From positions 1 through 51,443 of the forward strand of contig JAJZRS010000021.1 of NCBI GenBank assembly GCA_021802545.1: a stretch of 51,443 nt of DNA, in the 5' to 3' direction. Made by a program: the position numbers and the translations under genes. The notes under the pieces were generated by a model that saw only the letters and a program-made list of their open reading frames with translations, did no database searches and was not told the DNA's origin. This DNA is from Pseudomonadota bacterium. Its GTDB lineage: Bacteria > Pseudomonadota > Gammaproteobacteria > Burkholderiales > JABEVD01. Shown one piece after another: positions 37,946-51,391 of this stretch. The number at the start of each line of letters is the position of its first letter. Position 1 is the first letter of the stretch.

Positions 37946-39184
37946 TTGAGCAAACGCAGAGTAGTCATTACCGGCTTGGGAATAGTCTCCCCTGTCGGAA
38001 TCGGGGTGGAGGAATCCTGGGGCAACGTGATGTCCGGAAAATCCGGCATTACCCGCATCACCCGCTTCGATGCTTCTTCCTTTTCCTCGCAGATTGCAGG
38101 AGAAGTGAAGGGCTTCGATGTCTCGGCCTATCTTCCCGCCAAGGAGGCGCGCCGCATGGATACGTTCATCCATTACGGCATGGCGGCCGCCATGGAAGCA
38201 TTCAAGGACTCGGGACTTGAAGTCACCGAAAAGAATGCGGAGATGATCGGGGTCAACATCGGATCGGGGATTGGCGGACTGCCCTCCATCGAGGAGACCC
38301 ACAATGTCTATCTTTCCGGTGGCGCACGCAAGATTTCTCCTTTCTTCATACCGGGAACCATCATCAACATGATCTCCGGCAACTTTTCGATCATGTACGG
38401 TCTCAAGGGGCCCAACCTCGCCATGGTGACGGCCTGCACGACGGCGACGCACTGCATCGGCAACTCGGCGAGGATGATCGAATACGGGGACGCGGACGTG
38501 ATGGTGGCCGGCGGTTCTGAATCGACCGTCTGCCCGCTCGCCATCGGCGGATTTGCCGCTGCGCGCGCGCTCAGCACGAGAAACGACGATCCGGCCACAT
38601 CGTCCCGTCCCTGGGATGTAGGCCGCGACGGCTTTGTCCTGGGAGAAGGGGCCGGCGTGCTCGTTCTCGAGGAATACGAGCATGCGAAGGCGCGCGGTGC
38701 GAAGATCTATGCAGAATTGGCCGGCTTCGGCATGAGCGCTGACGCCTACCACATGACGGCGCCCTGCGAAGACGGTGAAGGCGCGGCACGCTGCATGAAG
38801 CATGCGCTCAGAACGGCAGGCATCAACGCGGACGAAGTCGATTATGTCAACGCCCACGGCACCTCCACGCCGCTGGGAGACATCGCCGAGACGGTGGCAT
38901 TGAAGCGCCAGTTCGGCGAGCATGCCAAGAAGCTGGCGGTCAGTTCGACGAAATCCATGACCGGCCATCTGCTGGGCGCGGCGGGAGGCATCGAAGCGGT
39001 ATTTTCCGCGCTGAGCGTGTTTCATCAGGCCGCGCCGCCGACAATCAACCTGTTCGAGCAGGATCCTGCATGCGACCTCGATTTCGTTCCGAATGTCGGA
39101 AGGCAGATGAAGATCGATGTGGCGCTTTCCAACTCGTTCGGCTTCGGCGGCACCAACGGAACGGTAGTTTTCAAGAAAATCTAG
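37946..39184 (+). CDS. fabF: Beta-ketoacyl-ACP synthase II
   Basis: FabF (412 residues) elongates acyl chains. It begins [17 protein letters not shown] after a TTG start at 37946, chosen because GGAG lies five bases upstream and no ATG fits. The catalytic Cys is in [13 protein letters not shown], and the two His are in [12 protein letters not shown] and [17 protein letters not shown] start may keep its level below that of acpP. Confidence 0.96.
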   Translation: MSKRRVVITGLGIVSPVGIGVEESWGNVMSGKSGITRITRFDASSFSSQIAGEVKGFDVSAYLPAKEARRMDTFIHYGMAAAMEAFKDSGLEVTEKNAEMIGVNIGSGIGGLPSIEETHNVYLSGGARKISPFFIPGTIINMISGNFSIMYGLKGPNLAMVTACTTATHCIGNSARMIEYGDADVMVAGGSESTVCPLAIGGFAAARALSTRNDDPATSSRPWDVGRDGFVLGEGAGVLVLEEYEHAKARGAKIYAELAGFGMSADAYHMTAPCEDGEGAARCMKHALRTAGINADEVDYVNAHGTSTPLGDIAETVALKRQFGEHAKKLAVSSTKSMTGHLLGAAGGIEAVFSALSVFHQAAPPTINLFEQDPACDLDFVPNVGRQMKIDVALSNSFGFGGTNGTVVFKKI

Positions 39185-39189
39185 CGCCG

Positions 39190-39978
39190 ATGGTACTGGT
39201 AAATGGCGTATTTACCGATTCCATCAAGGCGAACGACCGCGGATTGATGTACGGGGACGGCGTGTTCCGGACCCTGCGCATCGAGAACTGCATCCCGCTC
39301 AACTGGGCGCTCCACTACCAAAAGCTTGCTTCGGACTGTGCTGCGCTCGAGCTTGCCTGTCCGCCCATCTCGGTTCTCGAAAGGGAGCTCGAGACTGCGT
39401 CCGAATCGATGCGCAACTGCATTGCCAAAATCACTGTGACCCGAGGCGCAGGCGCGCGCGGGTATCTCCCTGAAGCCGGTTTGGAGCCCACCCGGATCGT
39501 ATCGACCAGCCCGCTCCCCGAGCATCAATTCCAAAAGATCAGGGCGCATCTCTGCAATTTCAGACTATCGCACCAGCCGAGGCTGGCCGGGATCAAGCAC
39601 CTCAACCGCCTGGAAAACGTCATGGCGCGCATGGAATGGAAGGATCCTGAAACAAGGGAAGGGATCCTGCTCGACCTGGAAGGCAACGTCATCGAGGGCA
39701 CCATGAGCAGCCTGCTCCTTTATCACGATGGCTGCGTGATCGCGCCCGATCTTTCGCGCTGCGGCGTGGATGGAGTGCAGCGTGCCCGCGTCCTGGCGTG
39801 CTGCGAGAAAAATGGAATTCCGGCGAAAATCGAATCTTTCGGCATTGACCGGTTGATCGAAGCCGACGAGGTGTTCCTCGTCAACAGCGTATTCGGACTC
39901 TGGCAAATCGTCGAACTGGGCTCAGTAACCTGGCCCAATGGCGAATTCTGCGGCGCAATGAGGGGATGGCTGCAATGA
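39190..39978 (+). CDS. pabC: Aminodeoxychorismate lyase
   Basis: PabC (262 residues), a PLP enzyme of fold type IV making 4-aminobenzoate for folate. NDRGLMYGDGVFRTLR is the N-terminal signature, IKHLNRLENVMAR contains the PLP Lys, and EGTMSSLLL and SVFGLWQIV are typical. It lies five bases after fabF, and its stop overlaps mltG (ATGA). Confidence 0.93.
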   Translation: MVLVNGVFTDSIKANDRGLMYGDGVFRTLRIENCIPLNWALHYQKLASDCAALELACPPISVLERELETASESMRNCIAKITVTRGAGARGYLPEAGLEPTRIVSTSPLPEHQFQKIRAHLCNFRLSHQPRLAGIKHLNRLENVMARMEWKDPETREGILLDLEGNVIEGTMSSLLLYHDGCVIAPDLSRCGVDGVQRARVLACCEKNGIPAKIESFGIDRLIEADEVFLVNSVFGLWQIVELGSVTWPNGEFCGAMRGWLQ

Positions 39979-40940
39979 AGAAAGCCATCCTTGTCTTTCT
40001 GGTTTTCGCATCATTGGTTTCCTATTACCTGCTTTCACCGCATCCCCTTGCGCATGCGCCTGTCGAATTCACGCTCGAACAGGGAAGCCTGAGGCATGCC
40101 GCAAGAAAGATGCAGGAAGCGGGCGTGATCGGCGACGCGCTTCCATTCGTCATGCTCGCGAGAATCATGGGCAAGGCATCCAGGATCAAGGCCGGAAACT
40201 ACGAGCTGGACCATCCCGCAAGCCCCCTGGCGCTCATCGAAAAGATCACGGAGGGCGATTATACCCAGAGCAAATTCATGCTCGTCGAAGGCGAGACCTT
40301 CAAGGAACTGCGCAAGGAACTCGACGCGAACCCCGATCTCAAGCACGATTCGGAAAATCTTTCGGATGCCCAGATCGACGCAGCATTGGCCATTCCGGCA
40401 TCTTCCCCGGAAGGGCTCTTTTTCCCGGACACCTATTATTTCGCCAAGGGGCAGAGCGACTTTTCGATATTGAAGCGGGCGCTGGCGAGCATGGAAAAGA
40501 GAATGGGTTCGGCTTGGCAGAAGCGCGAATCAGGGCTCCCCTTCAGGGACCCTTACGAAGCTCTGACGCTCGCCTCGGTCGTCGAGAAGGAGACCGGAAA
40601 GGAAGCGGACAGGGCGATGATCGCCGCTGTCTTCATCAACCGCTTGAGGCTGGGCATGAAGCTGCAAACCGATCCGGCCGTCATTTACGGACTCGGCGAA
40701 CGATTTGACGGCAACCTGAGAAAGCAGGACCTGTTGACCGACCAGCCCTACAATACCTACACGAGGGCAGGATTGCCGCCCACGCCGATTTCCATGCCGG
40801 GCCAGAAGTCCATATACGCTGTGCTGCATCCTGCGCAGACGCATGCGCTTTATTTCGTGGCCAAAGGCGACGGATCTTCGATATTTTCCAATTCCCTGGC
40901 CGAGCACAATCGCGCCGTCAACCGGTACCAGAAAAAATGA
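39975..40940 (+). CDS. mltG: Endolytic transglycosylase MltG
   Basis: A 321-residue inner-membrane protein that cuts nascent peptidoglycan strands. It has an N-terminal membrane helix (about 3-20), the catalytic Glu in LASVVEKETGKEADR, and later DPAVIYGLGERFDG, YNTYTRAGLPPTPI and FVAKGDGSSIFS. The ATG at 39975 overlaps the pabC stop. Confidence 0.95.
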   Translation: MKKAILVFLVFASLVSYYLLSPHPLAHAPVEFTLEQGSLRHAARKMQEAGVIGDALPFVMLARIMGKASRIKAGNYELDHPASPLALIEKITEGDYTQSKFMLVEGETFKELRKELDANPDLKHDSENLSDAQIDAALAIPASSPEGLFFPDTYYFAKGQSDFSILKRALASMEKRMGSAWQKRESGLPFRDPYEALTLASVVEKETGKEADRAMIAAVFINRLRLGMKLQTDPAVIYGLGERFDGNLRKQDLLTDQPYNTYTRAGLPPTPISMPGQKSIYAVLHPAQTHALYFVAKGDGSSIFSNSLAEHNRAVNRYQKK

Positions 40941-41551
40941 ACAATGCGAAATTCATCACCCTCGAAGGCATAGACGGCGCAGGAAAGAGCACCCAGATGA
41001 GTCGCATCGAGTCGTTCTTGACGTCGAGAAGCATAGACTACGTCATGACGCGCGAGCCCGGCGGCACGCCTTTGGGGGAAAAACTGAGGGAAATCCTGCT
41101 GCATCAGGACATGCATCCCGAAACGGAAGCGCTCCTGATGTTCGCATCGCGCGCCGAACATCTTTCCAGCCTCATCAAGCCTGCGCTTCAAGCGGGGAAA
41201 TGGGTGATCTCGGACAGGTTCACCGACGCGAGCTTCGCCTATCAAGGAGGCGGGCGCGGGATCGGCTATGAGCGGCTTGCAGAGCTCGAAACATGGGTGC
41301 AGGGAGAATTCCAGCCCGATCTGACGCTGCTGTTCGACCTGCCTGTCGAAGTGGCGAGGCAGAGGCTGATGAAGAACGCTTCGCTAGACAGGTTCGAACA
41401 TGAAAGGGAGGCTTTCTTCGAGCGGGTGAGATCAGCCTATCTCGAGCGTGCATCGAAATTTCCGGAAAGGTTCGTCGTGATCGACTCGAGCCTGCCCCTG
41501 GAAGAAATTGATGTAATACTTGATAAAACACTGTCAACTATTTGTAAATGA
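40937..41551 (+). CDS. tmk: Thymidylate kinase
   Basis: A 204-residue dTMP kinase. The P-loop is LEGIDGAGKSTQM (residues 8-20), the DR motif is in TREPGGTPLGE and VISDRFTDASFAYQGGGRG, and the lid is near LDRFEHERE. It overlaps both neighbours by four bases. Confidence 0.96.
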   Translation: MNNAKFITLEGIDGAGKSTQMSRIESFLTSRSIDYVMTREPGGTPLGEKLREILLHQDMHPETEALLMFASRAEHLSSLIKPALQAGKWVISDRFTDASFAYQGGGRGIGYERLAELETWVQGEFQPDLTLLFDLPVEVARQRLMKNASLDRFEHEREAFFERVRSAYLERASKFPERFVVIDSSLPLEEIDVILDKTLSTICK

Positions 41552-42507
41552 ATATATATCCATGGCATAAAAGCCTCATGGAAAAACTCCTTGAGCGGAA
41601 GAATGCGCTGCCTCATGCGCTTCTGCTCAAGGGAAGAAGCGGCACTGGGAAACTCGATTTCGCGATGCATTTCTCCCGGTCCCTGCTTTGCGAATCCCCG
41701 CTCGAATCGGGGCAAGCGTGCGGCGCATGCGCTGCATGCGTCTGGTTTTCCAATGCGCTTCACCCCGATTTCAGGAAAATCGAACCCGAAGGAGAGAGCG
41801 GTTCGGCAAACCGCATCACGATCGACCAGATTCGCGCGCTTTCCGACTTCATGGGAAAGACGACGCACAGGAACGGCTATAAAATCGTGCTGATCCATCC
41901 GGCCGAGGCGATGAATCAGAATGCGGCCAATGCGCTCCTCAAGACGCTGGAAGAGCCCCAGGGGAAAAGCATTTTCATTCTGGTCACGTCAAAGCCGAGC
42001 CGGCTGCTGCCGACGATATTGAGCCGCTGCCAAAGCGTTGCCATGCCCATCCCGAGCCTGCCCGAGGCCGAATCCTGGCTGGAAGCCGAGGGCATTCTCG
42101 AGCCGGGGAAATTCCTGGCAGAGTCGGGCAATGCGCCATTGGTTGCACTGGAGATTGCAAATGGCGACCCGGTGCTGAGAGACAGATTTCTCTCGGATAT
42201 CAGTTCGAGCGAGCCCGATGCGCTGTCGATTGCCGAATTCTTCCAGAAGAGCGATCTTTCCATGCTGGTTTCGTGGATGCAGAAATGGTGTCACGATCTG
42301 TCCAGTTTTGCCTTCTGCGGTAAAATAAGGTACTTTCCGGACATGTCGGAAAGAATCAGGAATCAATCGGCCAGGGCGAACAAGACCGAACTGGCGCGCT
42401 TCCAGAGAAAGCTTTGCGAAGCGCAGAAAGCATCCACCCATCCGGTCAATCCGAGACTGTTCATCGAGGAGCTGATTTTGTCATACAGAGGGATCGCGGC
42501 GCACTGA
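41548..42507 (+). CDS. holB: DNA polymerase III delta' subunit
   Basis: The clamp-loader delta' subunit (319 residues). The degenerate P-loop LKGRSGTGKLDFA, a zinc module (C followed by CGACAAC about ten residues later), NAANALLKTLEEPQ and LVTSKPSRLLPTILSRCQ identify it. It is positioned after tmk as in most proteobacteria, and its stop overlaps pilZ. Confidence 0.94.
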   Translation: MNIYPWHKSLMEKLLERKNALPHALLLKGRSGTGKLDFAMHFSRSLLCESPLESGQACGACAACVWFSNALHPDFRKIEPEGESGSANRITIDQIRALSDFMGKTTHRNGYKIVLIHPAEAMNQNAANALLKTLEEPQGKSIFILVTSKPSRLLPTILSRCQSVAMPIPSLPEAESWLEAEGILEPGKFLAESGNAPLVALEIANGDPVLRDRFLSDISSSEPDALSIAEFFQKSDLSMLVSWMQKWCHDLSSFAFCGKIRYFPDMSERIRNQSARANKTELARFQRKLCEAQKASTHPVNPRLFIEELILSYRGIAAH

Positions 42508-42845
42508 TGAAACCGAATGTTTTGTCTTTCACGATCAAGGACAAGAATGCCGTCTATTCGTCCTACATGCCCCATGTGCAGGGGGGAGGGGTATTCATAC
42601 CCACCGACAGGCCCTATAGGCTTGGAGACGAGATCTACCTCCTGCTCGGGCTGCCCGACGAGGCGGCCAAGCTTCCCGTTTCAGGAAAAGTGATCTGGAT
42701 CACCCCGCCCAATGCGATGGGGAACCGGTCCCAGGGAATCGGCATCCAGCTCAGCGAAGACGAAAACGGCAGCCAGGCGAAGTCGAAACTGGAAAAAATC
42801 ATCGCGGGCATGGCCAAATCCACCCGACCGACCCACACGATGTAG
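42507..42845 (+). CDS. pilZ: PilZ domain protein
   Basis: A 112-residue type IV pilus PilZ protein. It has GGGVFIPTDRPYRLGDEIYLLLGLPDE and GKVIWITPPNAMGNRSQGIGIQL. The canonical RxxxR c-di-GMP motif is absent, as in the PilZ proteins that work in pilus assembly without binding the nucleotide. The gene is coupled to holB (TGATG). Confidence 0.9.
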   Translation: MKPNVLSFTIKDKNAVYSSYMPHVQGGGVFIPTDRPYRLGDEIYLLLGLPDEAAKLPVSGKVIWITPPNAMGNRSQGIGIQLSEDENGSQAKSKLEKIIAGMAKSTRPTHTM

Positions 42846-42847
42846 CC

Positions 42848-43608
42848 ATGCTTGTCGATTCGCACTGCCATCTCGATTTCCCCGAGCTTGCCGAAAACCT
42901 CGATTCGATACTCGATCGGATGAGAGAAAACGATGTCGCCGCAGCCTTGTGCGTTGGGGTCAATCTGGAGGATTTTCCGAATGTGCGCAGGATTGCCGAG
43001 GATCATCAGCATATCTTTGCCTCCGTCGGGGTACACCCCGACTACGAAGTGGATGAGCCATCCATCGACGCCATCATGGCGCTTGCGAATCATCCTAAAG
43101 TAATCGCCATAGGCGAAACTGGGCTCGACTATTTCAGGCTGCAGGGCGATCTAGAATGGCAGAGAGAGCGTTTCAGGATCCACATCCGCGCAGCGAAGCG
43201 CCTGGGCAAACCCCTCATCGTTCATACCCGGTCGGCCTCGAACGACACCTTGCGCATCATGGATGAGGAGGGGGCGGAGGAAGTCGGAGGCGTGATGCAC
43301 TGCTTCACTGAAAGCATGGAAGTAGCGCAAGCCGCCATGGAAATGAATTTCCGCATCTCCTTTTCCGGAATCGTCACGTTCAAGAAGGCGACTGAGCTTA
43401 AGGAAGTCGCCAAGGCCGTCCCGCTCGAGAAAATGCTCGTCGAGACGGATTCCCCCTATCTTGCGCCTGTTCCCTACCGTGGGAAAACCAATCAGCCCGC
43501 CTATGTGCGCCATGTCGCCGAGGAAATCGCCACCCTGAAGGGAATATCCCTGGAAGAGGTGGCGGAATCCACGACGAACAATTTCTCCGCGCTGTTCGGC
43601 GTGAGAAT

Positions 43609-43612
<4 letters not shown>
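42848..43612 (+). CDS. TatD family metal-dependent hydrolase
   Basis: A 254-residue TatD-type (YcfH-like) metallohydrolase, probably a DNase or deacylase. Metal ligands are in [36 protein letters not shown] and [23 protein letters not shown]. It is the last gene of the long plus-strand run and overlaps the acnA 3' end by four bases. Confidence 0.92.
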
Positions 43613-46263
<2,651 letters not shown>

Positions 46264-46491
46264 CTGCGCTCCTTGAAACGGGTGATTCCGCAAAACTTCC
46301 AATGATACCGAGTGCCGGCATGAAGTAAAAGTCCGCCTGTTCATAGGACAAACACCTATGCCTCTCCTTCATGCACTTCCCTTCGAGATTTAGGAATATC
46401 TCCCATTAACTAGTTTGCCTTGATTGTCCATAATCAAACAAAATCAAAAAACGACATTACATAGTCTTTATATATCAATAAGGAGTTTCAT

Positions 46492-47409
46492 ATGAACCCC
46501 AGCATAGAAGACGAACTCATGCACGGATCCGGCTGCCCGATCGAAGACGAACACCAGCCCGATGCCTATGCGGATGACAGCAATTTTGACGTCACGCAAA
46601 TCTATTTTAACGAAATCGGACAAAAGGCGCTGCTCACGCCTGAGCAGGAAAGGGATCTTGCCAGATTGGTGCGGATAGGGGATTTCGATGCCAGGCAGAA
46701 AATGATCGAGCACAACCTGAGGCTTGTGGTCAACATCGCCAAGCGCTATTCCAATCGGGGCGTCGCGCTGCTCGACCTGATCGAGGAGGGCAATCTGGGG
46801 CTGATCCATGCCCTCGAAAAATTCGATCCCGAGCTGGGCTTCCGCTTCTCGACCTATGCGACCTGGTGGATCAGGCAGAACATCGAGCGCGCCATCATGA
46901 ACCAGTCGCGCACGATCAGGCTGCCCGTCCACGTCGTGAAGGAGCTCAATTCGATATTGAAGGCGATGCGCGACATGGAAAACGAAGAAGACATCGAGAA
47001 CAATCTGGAGAACGTGGCCGCACGTCTCGACATGCCGCTGGAAAACGTCAGGTGGACGCTACGCCAGAACGAGCGCATGGTTTCTCTCGATGCGCCGCTC
47101 GACATCGACCCGATGCTTTCCATCGGCGAGTCGATCCAGGACGAAAACAATCTGCCTCCGGACGCGATGCTGGAGCAGGTCGAGATGCACAGGATCGTCG
47201 TCGAATGGATCGGAGATTTGAGCGTCAAGCACAGGGAAGTGATCGAGAAGCGCTACGGCTTCAACGTGGAAGAAACCATGACGCTCGAGGAACTTGCGAA
47301 ATGCATGGGACTCACCCGCGAGCGCATCAGGCAGATACAGATCGAAGCGCTGCATCTATTGAAGCGCCGCTTCGCACACCACGGCATCCACAAGGAAATG
47401 CTGCTATAG
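46492..47409 (+). CDS. rpoS: Stationary-phase sigma factor RpoS
   Basis: A group-2 sigma-70 factor (305 residues) close to RpoS. It has region 1.2 ([18 protein letters not shown]), region 2 ([61 protein letters not shown]) and region 4 ([39 protein letters not shown]). AAGGAG lies six bases before the ATG. It is convergent with mutS, and the two share six bases. Confidence 0.92.
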   Translation: MNPSIEDELMHGSGCPIEDEHQPDAYADDSNFDVTQIYFNEIGQKALLTPEQERDLARLVRIGDFDARQKMIEHNLRLVVNIAKRYSNRGVALLDLIEEGNLGLIHALEKFDPELGFRFSTYATWWIRQNIERAIMNQSRTIRLPVHVVKELNSILKAMRDMENEEDIENNLENVAARLDMPLENVRWTLRQNERMVSLDAPLDIDPMLSIGESIQDENNLPPDAMLEQVEMHRIVVEWIGDLSVKHREVIEKRYGFNVEETMTLEELAKCMGLTRERIRQIQIEALHLLKRRFAHHGIHKEMLL

Positions 47410-49920
47410 CTTCTTCAGTCTGTAGAGGAGATCGAGCGCCTGTCTCGGGCTGAGCTCGTCCGGATTGGTCTCCTCCAGAAGCAGGAGGGCGGGGTGGGCC
47501 TCGGGCTCGGGTGCTGCGCCTGAAAACAGGTCGCCCTGCCTGCTGGAAGCCTTATCTTCGAGCTCCAGGAGGTATTTCTTCGCGGTCCTGATCACGCCGC
47601 CCGGTACGCCGGCCAGGGCGGCTACCTGAAGTCCGTAGCTCTGGCTGGCCGGGCCTTCGTTCACGCTGTGCAGGAACACGATATGGTGCTGGTGCTCGAC
47701 TGCCGAAAGATGCACGTTGCGCGCCTGGGGATATTCCTGTTCGAGCTGGGTCAGTTCGAAATAATGCGTGGCAAAAAGGGAAAGGGAGCGATTCTTTTCC
47801 AATAGATGCCGCGCGATGGCCCAGGCGAGCGCCAGCCCGTCGAAGGTCGATGTGCCCCTGCCGATCTCGTCCATCAGCACCAGGCTGGCCTCCGTCGCAT
47901 TATTGAGGATGTTCGCCGCCTCGGTCATCTCGACCATGAAAGTCGAACGTCCTCCGGCGATATCGTCGGATGCGCCGATTCTCGTGAAGATCCGATCCAG
48001 AACGCCGAGCCTTGCGCTTTTTGCAGGAACGAAAGAGCCTGCGTGGGCGAGCAGGGCGATCAGCGCGACCTGCCTCATGTAGGTCGATTTCCCCCCCATG
48101 TTGGGTCCCGTGACGATCAGCATCTTTCTTGAGGAATCGAGCGCGGTATCGTTTTCGATGAAATTGTCGATCTGGCTTTCCACGACGGGATGCCTTCCTC
48201 CCGCTATCCTGACCATGGGATCGCTCTCGAAGACGGGTTCGACGAATCCGAGATGCTGCGCGCGTTCGGAAAAAGCGGTCAGCACGTCGATTTGGGCAAT
48301 GTCCGCACCCAACCGCTGCATGGACTCGACATAGGGCGAGAGCTTGTCGAGCAATTCCTCGTAAAGCAGCTTTTCCCTCGCCAGCGCTTTTTCCTGGGCG
48401 GACAGCGCACGGTCTTCGAAGGCTTTCAATTCGGGCGTGATGTAGCGCTCGACATTCTTGAGCGTCTGGCGGCGCCGGTAATCTTCCGGAACATTGGATG
48501 ACTGCGCTTGAGAAACCTCGATGTAGAATCCGTGGACCCTGTTGTATTCGACCTTCAGATTCGAAATCCCGGTCCTTTCCCGCTCCCTGGATTCCAGATC
48601 GAGCAGGAATGCGCCGCAGTTGCTCTGCATCGAACGCAATTCGTCGAGCTCGGCATCGTATCCTTCGCGGATCACGCCGCCTTCCCTGAGCACGGCAGAA
48701 GGCTCGTCCAAAAGCGCTGTTTTCAGAAGAACAAGGAGCGGCTCTGGGACTTCAAGGTCGATCATTCTGAGCAGTTCCGCATCGTGCTCAGCGAGCATTT
48801 TCGAAAGGTCTGGCATGAGATCGAGGCTGTCCCTGAGCCCGGAAAGATCCCTAGGCCTCGCGCTTTTGAGGGCAATGCGCGAAGTGATGCGCTCGATGTC
48901 CGCGCAGCTCTTGAGCTGGAGGGCAAGCGCGTCGAAATTTTCCATGAGGCTGGATACCGCCGAAAGGCGCATTTCGATAGCAGCCCGCGACTTCAAGGGA
49001 TGATGCAGCCAGTGGCGCATCAGGCGGCTTCCCATGTTGGTCGAACAGGTGTCCATCAGGGCATGCAGGGTGGGCGAGGATTCCCCCCTCAGCGTCTCCG
49101 TGATCTCCAGGTTCCTGCGGGTTGCCGCATCCATGCGCAGATAGGCATCCACGCGCTCGACTTTCAGTTCCTTCACGTTGCCCAGGTCGCTCCCCAGGCT
49201 CAGTCTCGCATAGTCGAGCAGCGCGCCTGCCGCGCAAATTGCAGGATCAAGATTTTCGCAGCCGAAGCCGGCCAGATCTTTCGTGCCGAACTGCCTGGCC
49301 AGGCTGCTCGTTGAAGCGTCATAATCGAAATGCCATTCCGGGAGCTTCTTGATGCAGAATCTTGAATCGGCGAAATCCAGGCTGTCGGGAACCAGGATTT
49401 CCGAAGGCTTCAACCGCTCGATTTCGCTCGAAAGATCATCCGGGGAAGTCTCCAGGATGGTGAACCGGCCGGCCGCCAGATTGAGCCATGCGAGCCCGAG
49501 CTTCTTCCCGGAAAAATGGAGGGCGAGCAGGAGGCTGTCCCTGTCCTCTTCCATGAGCGCCGAATCGGTCAGCGTTCCCGGGGTGATGATGCGCGCGACC
49601 TTGCGCTCGACCGGGCCGCGGCTTGCAGCGGGATCCCCCACCTGCTCGCAGATCGCGACCGATTCGCCCATTTTCACGAGCCTGGCAAGATACTGCTCTG
49701 CAGCATGATAGGGGACGCCCGCCATCTTGATCGGTTCGCCGCCAGAATTGCCTCTGCGCGTCAGGGTGATGTCGAGCAGCTTGGCCGCCTTTTCGGCATC
49801 CTCGAAAAATAGCTCGTAGAAGTCCCCCATGCGGTAAAACAGCAGCATGTCGGGATGCGCCGACTTGATGCGCAGATACTGCTGCATCACCGGCGTGTGA
49901 TTTTTGAAGGCGTCATCCAT
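47404..49920 (-). CDS. mutS: DNA mismatch repair protein MutS
   Basis: MutS (838 residues) recognises mismatches. The mismatch-contact GDFYELF is near residue 32, the ATPase Walker A is [14 protein letters not shown], and [12 protein letters not shown] and [11 protein letters not shown] follow. It is full length. Confidence 0.97.
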   Translation of the reverse strand: MDDAFKNHTPVMQQYLRIKSAHPDMLLFYRMGDFYELFFEDAEKAAKLLDITLTRRGNSGGEPIKMAGVPYHAAEQYLARLVKMGESVAICEQVGDPAASRGPVERKVARIITPGTLTDSALMEEDRDSLLLALHFSGKKLGLAWLNLAAGRFTILETSPDDLSSEIERLKPSEILVPDSLDFADSRFCIKKLPEWHFDYDASTSSLARQFGTKDLAGFGCENLDPAICAAGALLDYARLSLGSDLGNVKELKVERVDAYLRMDAATRRNLEITETLRGESSPTLHALMDTCSTNMGSRLMRHWLHHPLKSRAAIEMRLSAVSSLMENFDALALQLKSCADIERITSRIALKSARPRDLSGLRDSLDLMPDLSKMLAEHDAELLRMIDLEVPEPLLVLLKTALLDEPSAVLREGGVIREGYDAELDELRSMQSNCGAFLLDLESRERERTGISNLKVEYNRVHGFYIEVSQAQSSNVPEDYRRRQTLKNVERYITPELKAFEDRALSAQEKALAREKLLYEELLDKLSPYVESMQRLGADIAQIDVLTAFSERAQHLGFVEPVFESDPMVRIAGGRHPVVESQIDNFIENDTALDSSRKMLIVTGPNMGGKSTYMRQVALIALLAHAGSFVPAKSARLGVLDRIFTRIGASDDIAGGRSTFMVEMTEAANILNNATEASLVLMDEIGRGTSTFDGLALAWAIARHLLEKNRSLSLFATHYFELTQLEQEYPQARNVHLSAVEHQHHIVFLHSVNEGPASQSYGLQVAALAGVPGGVIRTAKKYLLELEDKASSRQGDLFSGAAPEPEAHPALLLLEETNPDELSPRQALDLLYRLKKL

Positions 49921-49953
49921 TTTGCAGGAAAATCCAGATTAACATTTTTCCCG

Positions 49954-51156
49954 TCAGCCGAAAATGCCGGAAAGCGCGCCGTAAACGCCCAGGATGGAAG
50001 TCAGGGCAAGGGTCAACGCGACGAGCACGCCGTATTTGCCTTTCAGGCGATGCGCATCAGGCAGGGATCGCCTTGCGAGGAAATAGAGGAATCCGAGCAC
50101 GATGGGCAGCAGCAGGGCATTCATGACCTCGATCGCGACGCTCAGTTCGACGAGGTTGATCCTCGATGCGACGATGATCGCGGATGCGACGACGGAAGCC
50201 GTGAATATGCCGTAAAACCAGGGCGCTTCCCTGGGATGATGTTCGAGCGAGCGCTTGAACCCGAAAATCTCGCCCACGCCCCATGCCGCAGTCAGTGAAA
50301 CGACGATGGAAGCGACCATCGCCGCGCCCGTCATGCCAAGCGCGAAAAGCAGTCTCCCAGTATCATTTCCGAGTATGCCCATGAGGGAATCGGCGATCTG
50401 GTCGACCGTATCGAGCGTGCCGTGATGGCCGCCCGCCGCCTCCGAAATCAGCACGGCAGACATGACGGCCTGGGTGACGATCGCGCCGATCACCGTGTCC
50501 CACCTTGCCGCCCTGAGGTCTTTTTCGTCCAGCCCCTTGTCGATCACTGCTGACTGCTGGTAGAAGACCATCCAGGGCATCACCACCGCGCCGATGTTGG
50601 CCGCGATCAGGTAGAAAAAACCGGCCTTCGGGAAGGAAAGCGCAGTCGCATCATTGACCATCGCATGAACGGAAGGATGGACTTTCCATGCGACAAGAAA
50701 GAAAACGAACTCGAATGCGCCGACCACCATCGCAACCCGCTCGACCGACCGGTAAGATCCTGTCCACACCACGACGATGAGGCCGCCGCCGACGACCAGC
50801 ATGGAAAGCCAGGCAGGCACGCCGAAAAGCATGCCCACGCCGGCCATGCCGCTGAATTCCGTGATCAGCGCGCCCATGCAGGCAACCGCCATGGTCGAAA
50901 CCGAAAGCAGGGCGGCAGGAAAACCGAAAGTTTCCCTGATCAGCTCTCCGTGCCCCTTGCCCGTGACGAGGCCGAGACGAACCGTCAATTCCTGCGCAAT
51001 GAAGAGGATGGGAATGAGGACGAACTGCAGCAGGAGCAGCTTGTATCCCCACTGAGCGCCGCTCTGGGCTGCCGTGATCACGCTGCCTGCGTCGGTGTCG
51101 GCCAGCATGACGACGAGGCCGGGGCCGAGTACTGCTAGGAAATGCCTGTTTGCCAA
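49954..51156 (-). CDS. Nramp-related divalent metal transporter with altered metal-site motifs
   Basis: A 400-residue membrane protein of about 11 helices with Nramp-type spacing (GPGLVVMLADTDAGSVITAAQSGAQWGY at the N-terminus; GAVVMPWMVFYQQSAV in the middle). The canonical helix-1 motif DPGN reads DAGS and the helix-6 MPH reads MPW, so the metal site differs from MntH. The Met of helix 6 is kept. Substrate could be magnesium or another divalent ion, or the protein could work differently. The only in-frame start near the first helix is a TTG at 51156 with weak AAGAAG upstream. Confidence 0.85.
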   Translation of the reverse strand: MANRHFLAVLGPGLVVMLADTDAGSVITAAQSGAQWGYKLLLLQFVLIPILFIAQELTVRLGLVTGKGHGELIRETFGFPAALLSVSTMAVACMGALITEFSGMAGVGMLFGVPAWLSMLVVGGGLIVVVWTGSYRSVERVAMVVGAFEFVFFLVAWKVHPSVHAMVNDATALSFPKAGFFYLIAANIGAVVMPWMVFYQQSAVIDKGLDEKDLRAARWDTVIGAIVTQAVMSAVLISEAAGGHHGTLDTVDQIADSLMGILGNDTGRLLFALGMTGAAMVASIVVSLTAAWGVGEIFGFKRSLEHHPREAPWFYGIFTASVVASAIIVASRINLVELSVAIEVMNALLLPIVLGFLYFLARRSLPDAHRLKGKYGVLVALTLALTSILGVYGALSGIFG

Positions 51157-51316
51157 AGCGGCTTTCTTCTTAAAAATACCTCATTCTACAGCCGACGCAA
51201 GACACGTGGAAGGGACTTCGCCTTGTTGGAAAGCTCGAATGCGGCGTCGATCTCATGACGGGCAGCTGAACATTCAGGAAAGCGTGACAGGCTTTATTCG
51301 CCTATAATCCGGGAGT

Positions 51317-51391
51317 TGGTACCCTCGACAGGAATCGAACCTGTAACTGGCCCTTAGGAGGGGCCCGTTATATCCATTTAACTACGAAGGC
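51317..51391 (-). tRNA. tRNA-Arg (anticodon CCU)
   Basis: A 75-base tRNA on the minus strand with acceptor arm pairing (GCCTTCG with CGAGGGT), D-arm TAGTTAAATGGATATAAC, anticodon loop CCTCCTAAG with CCT anticodon, T-loop GGTTCGATTCC, and an encoded CCA end. It closely resembles bacterial tRNA-Arg(CCU). This tRNA is a common integration site for genomic islands; nothing of one is visible before the window ends. Confidence 0.95.

Noticed and set aside
46420-46437. TTGATT-N6-AATCAA palindrome upstream of rpoS/acnA
   Set aside because: Only six-base AT-rich arms in an AT-rich region; expected by chance.
51317-51391. Genomic island boundary at tRNA-Arg
   Set aside because: No integrase, direct repeat or composition change is visible; the window simply ends there.
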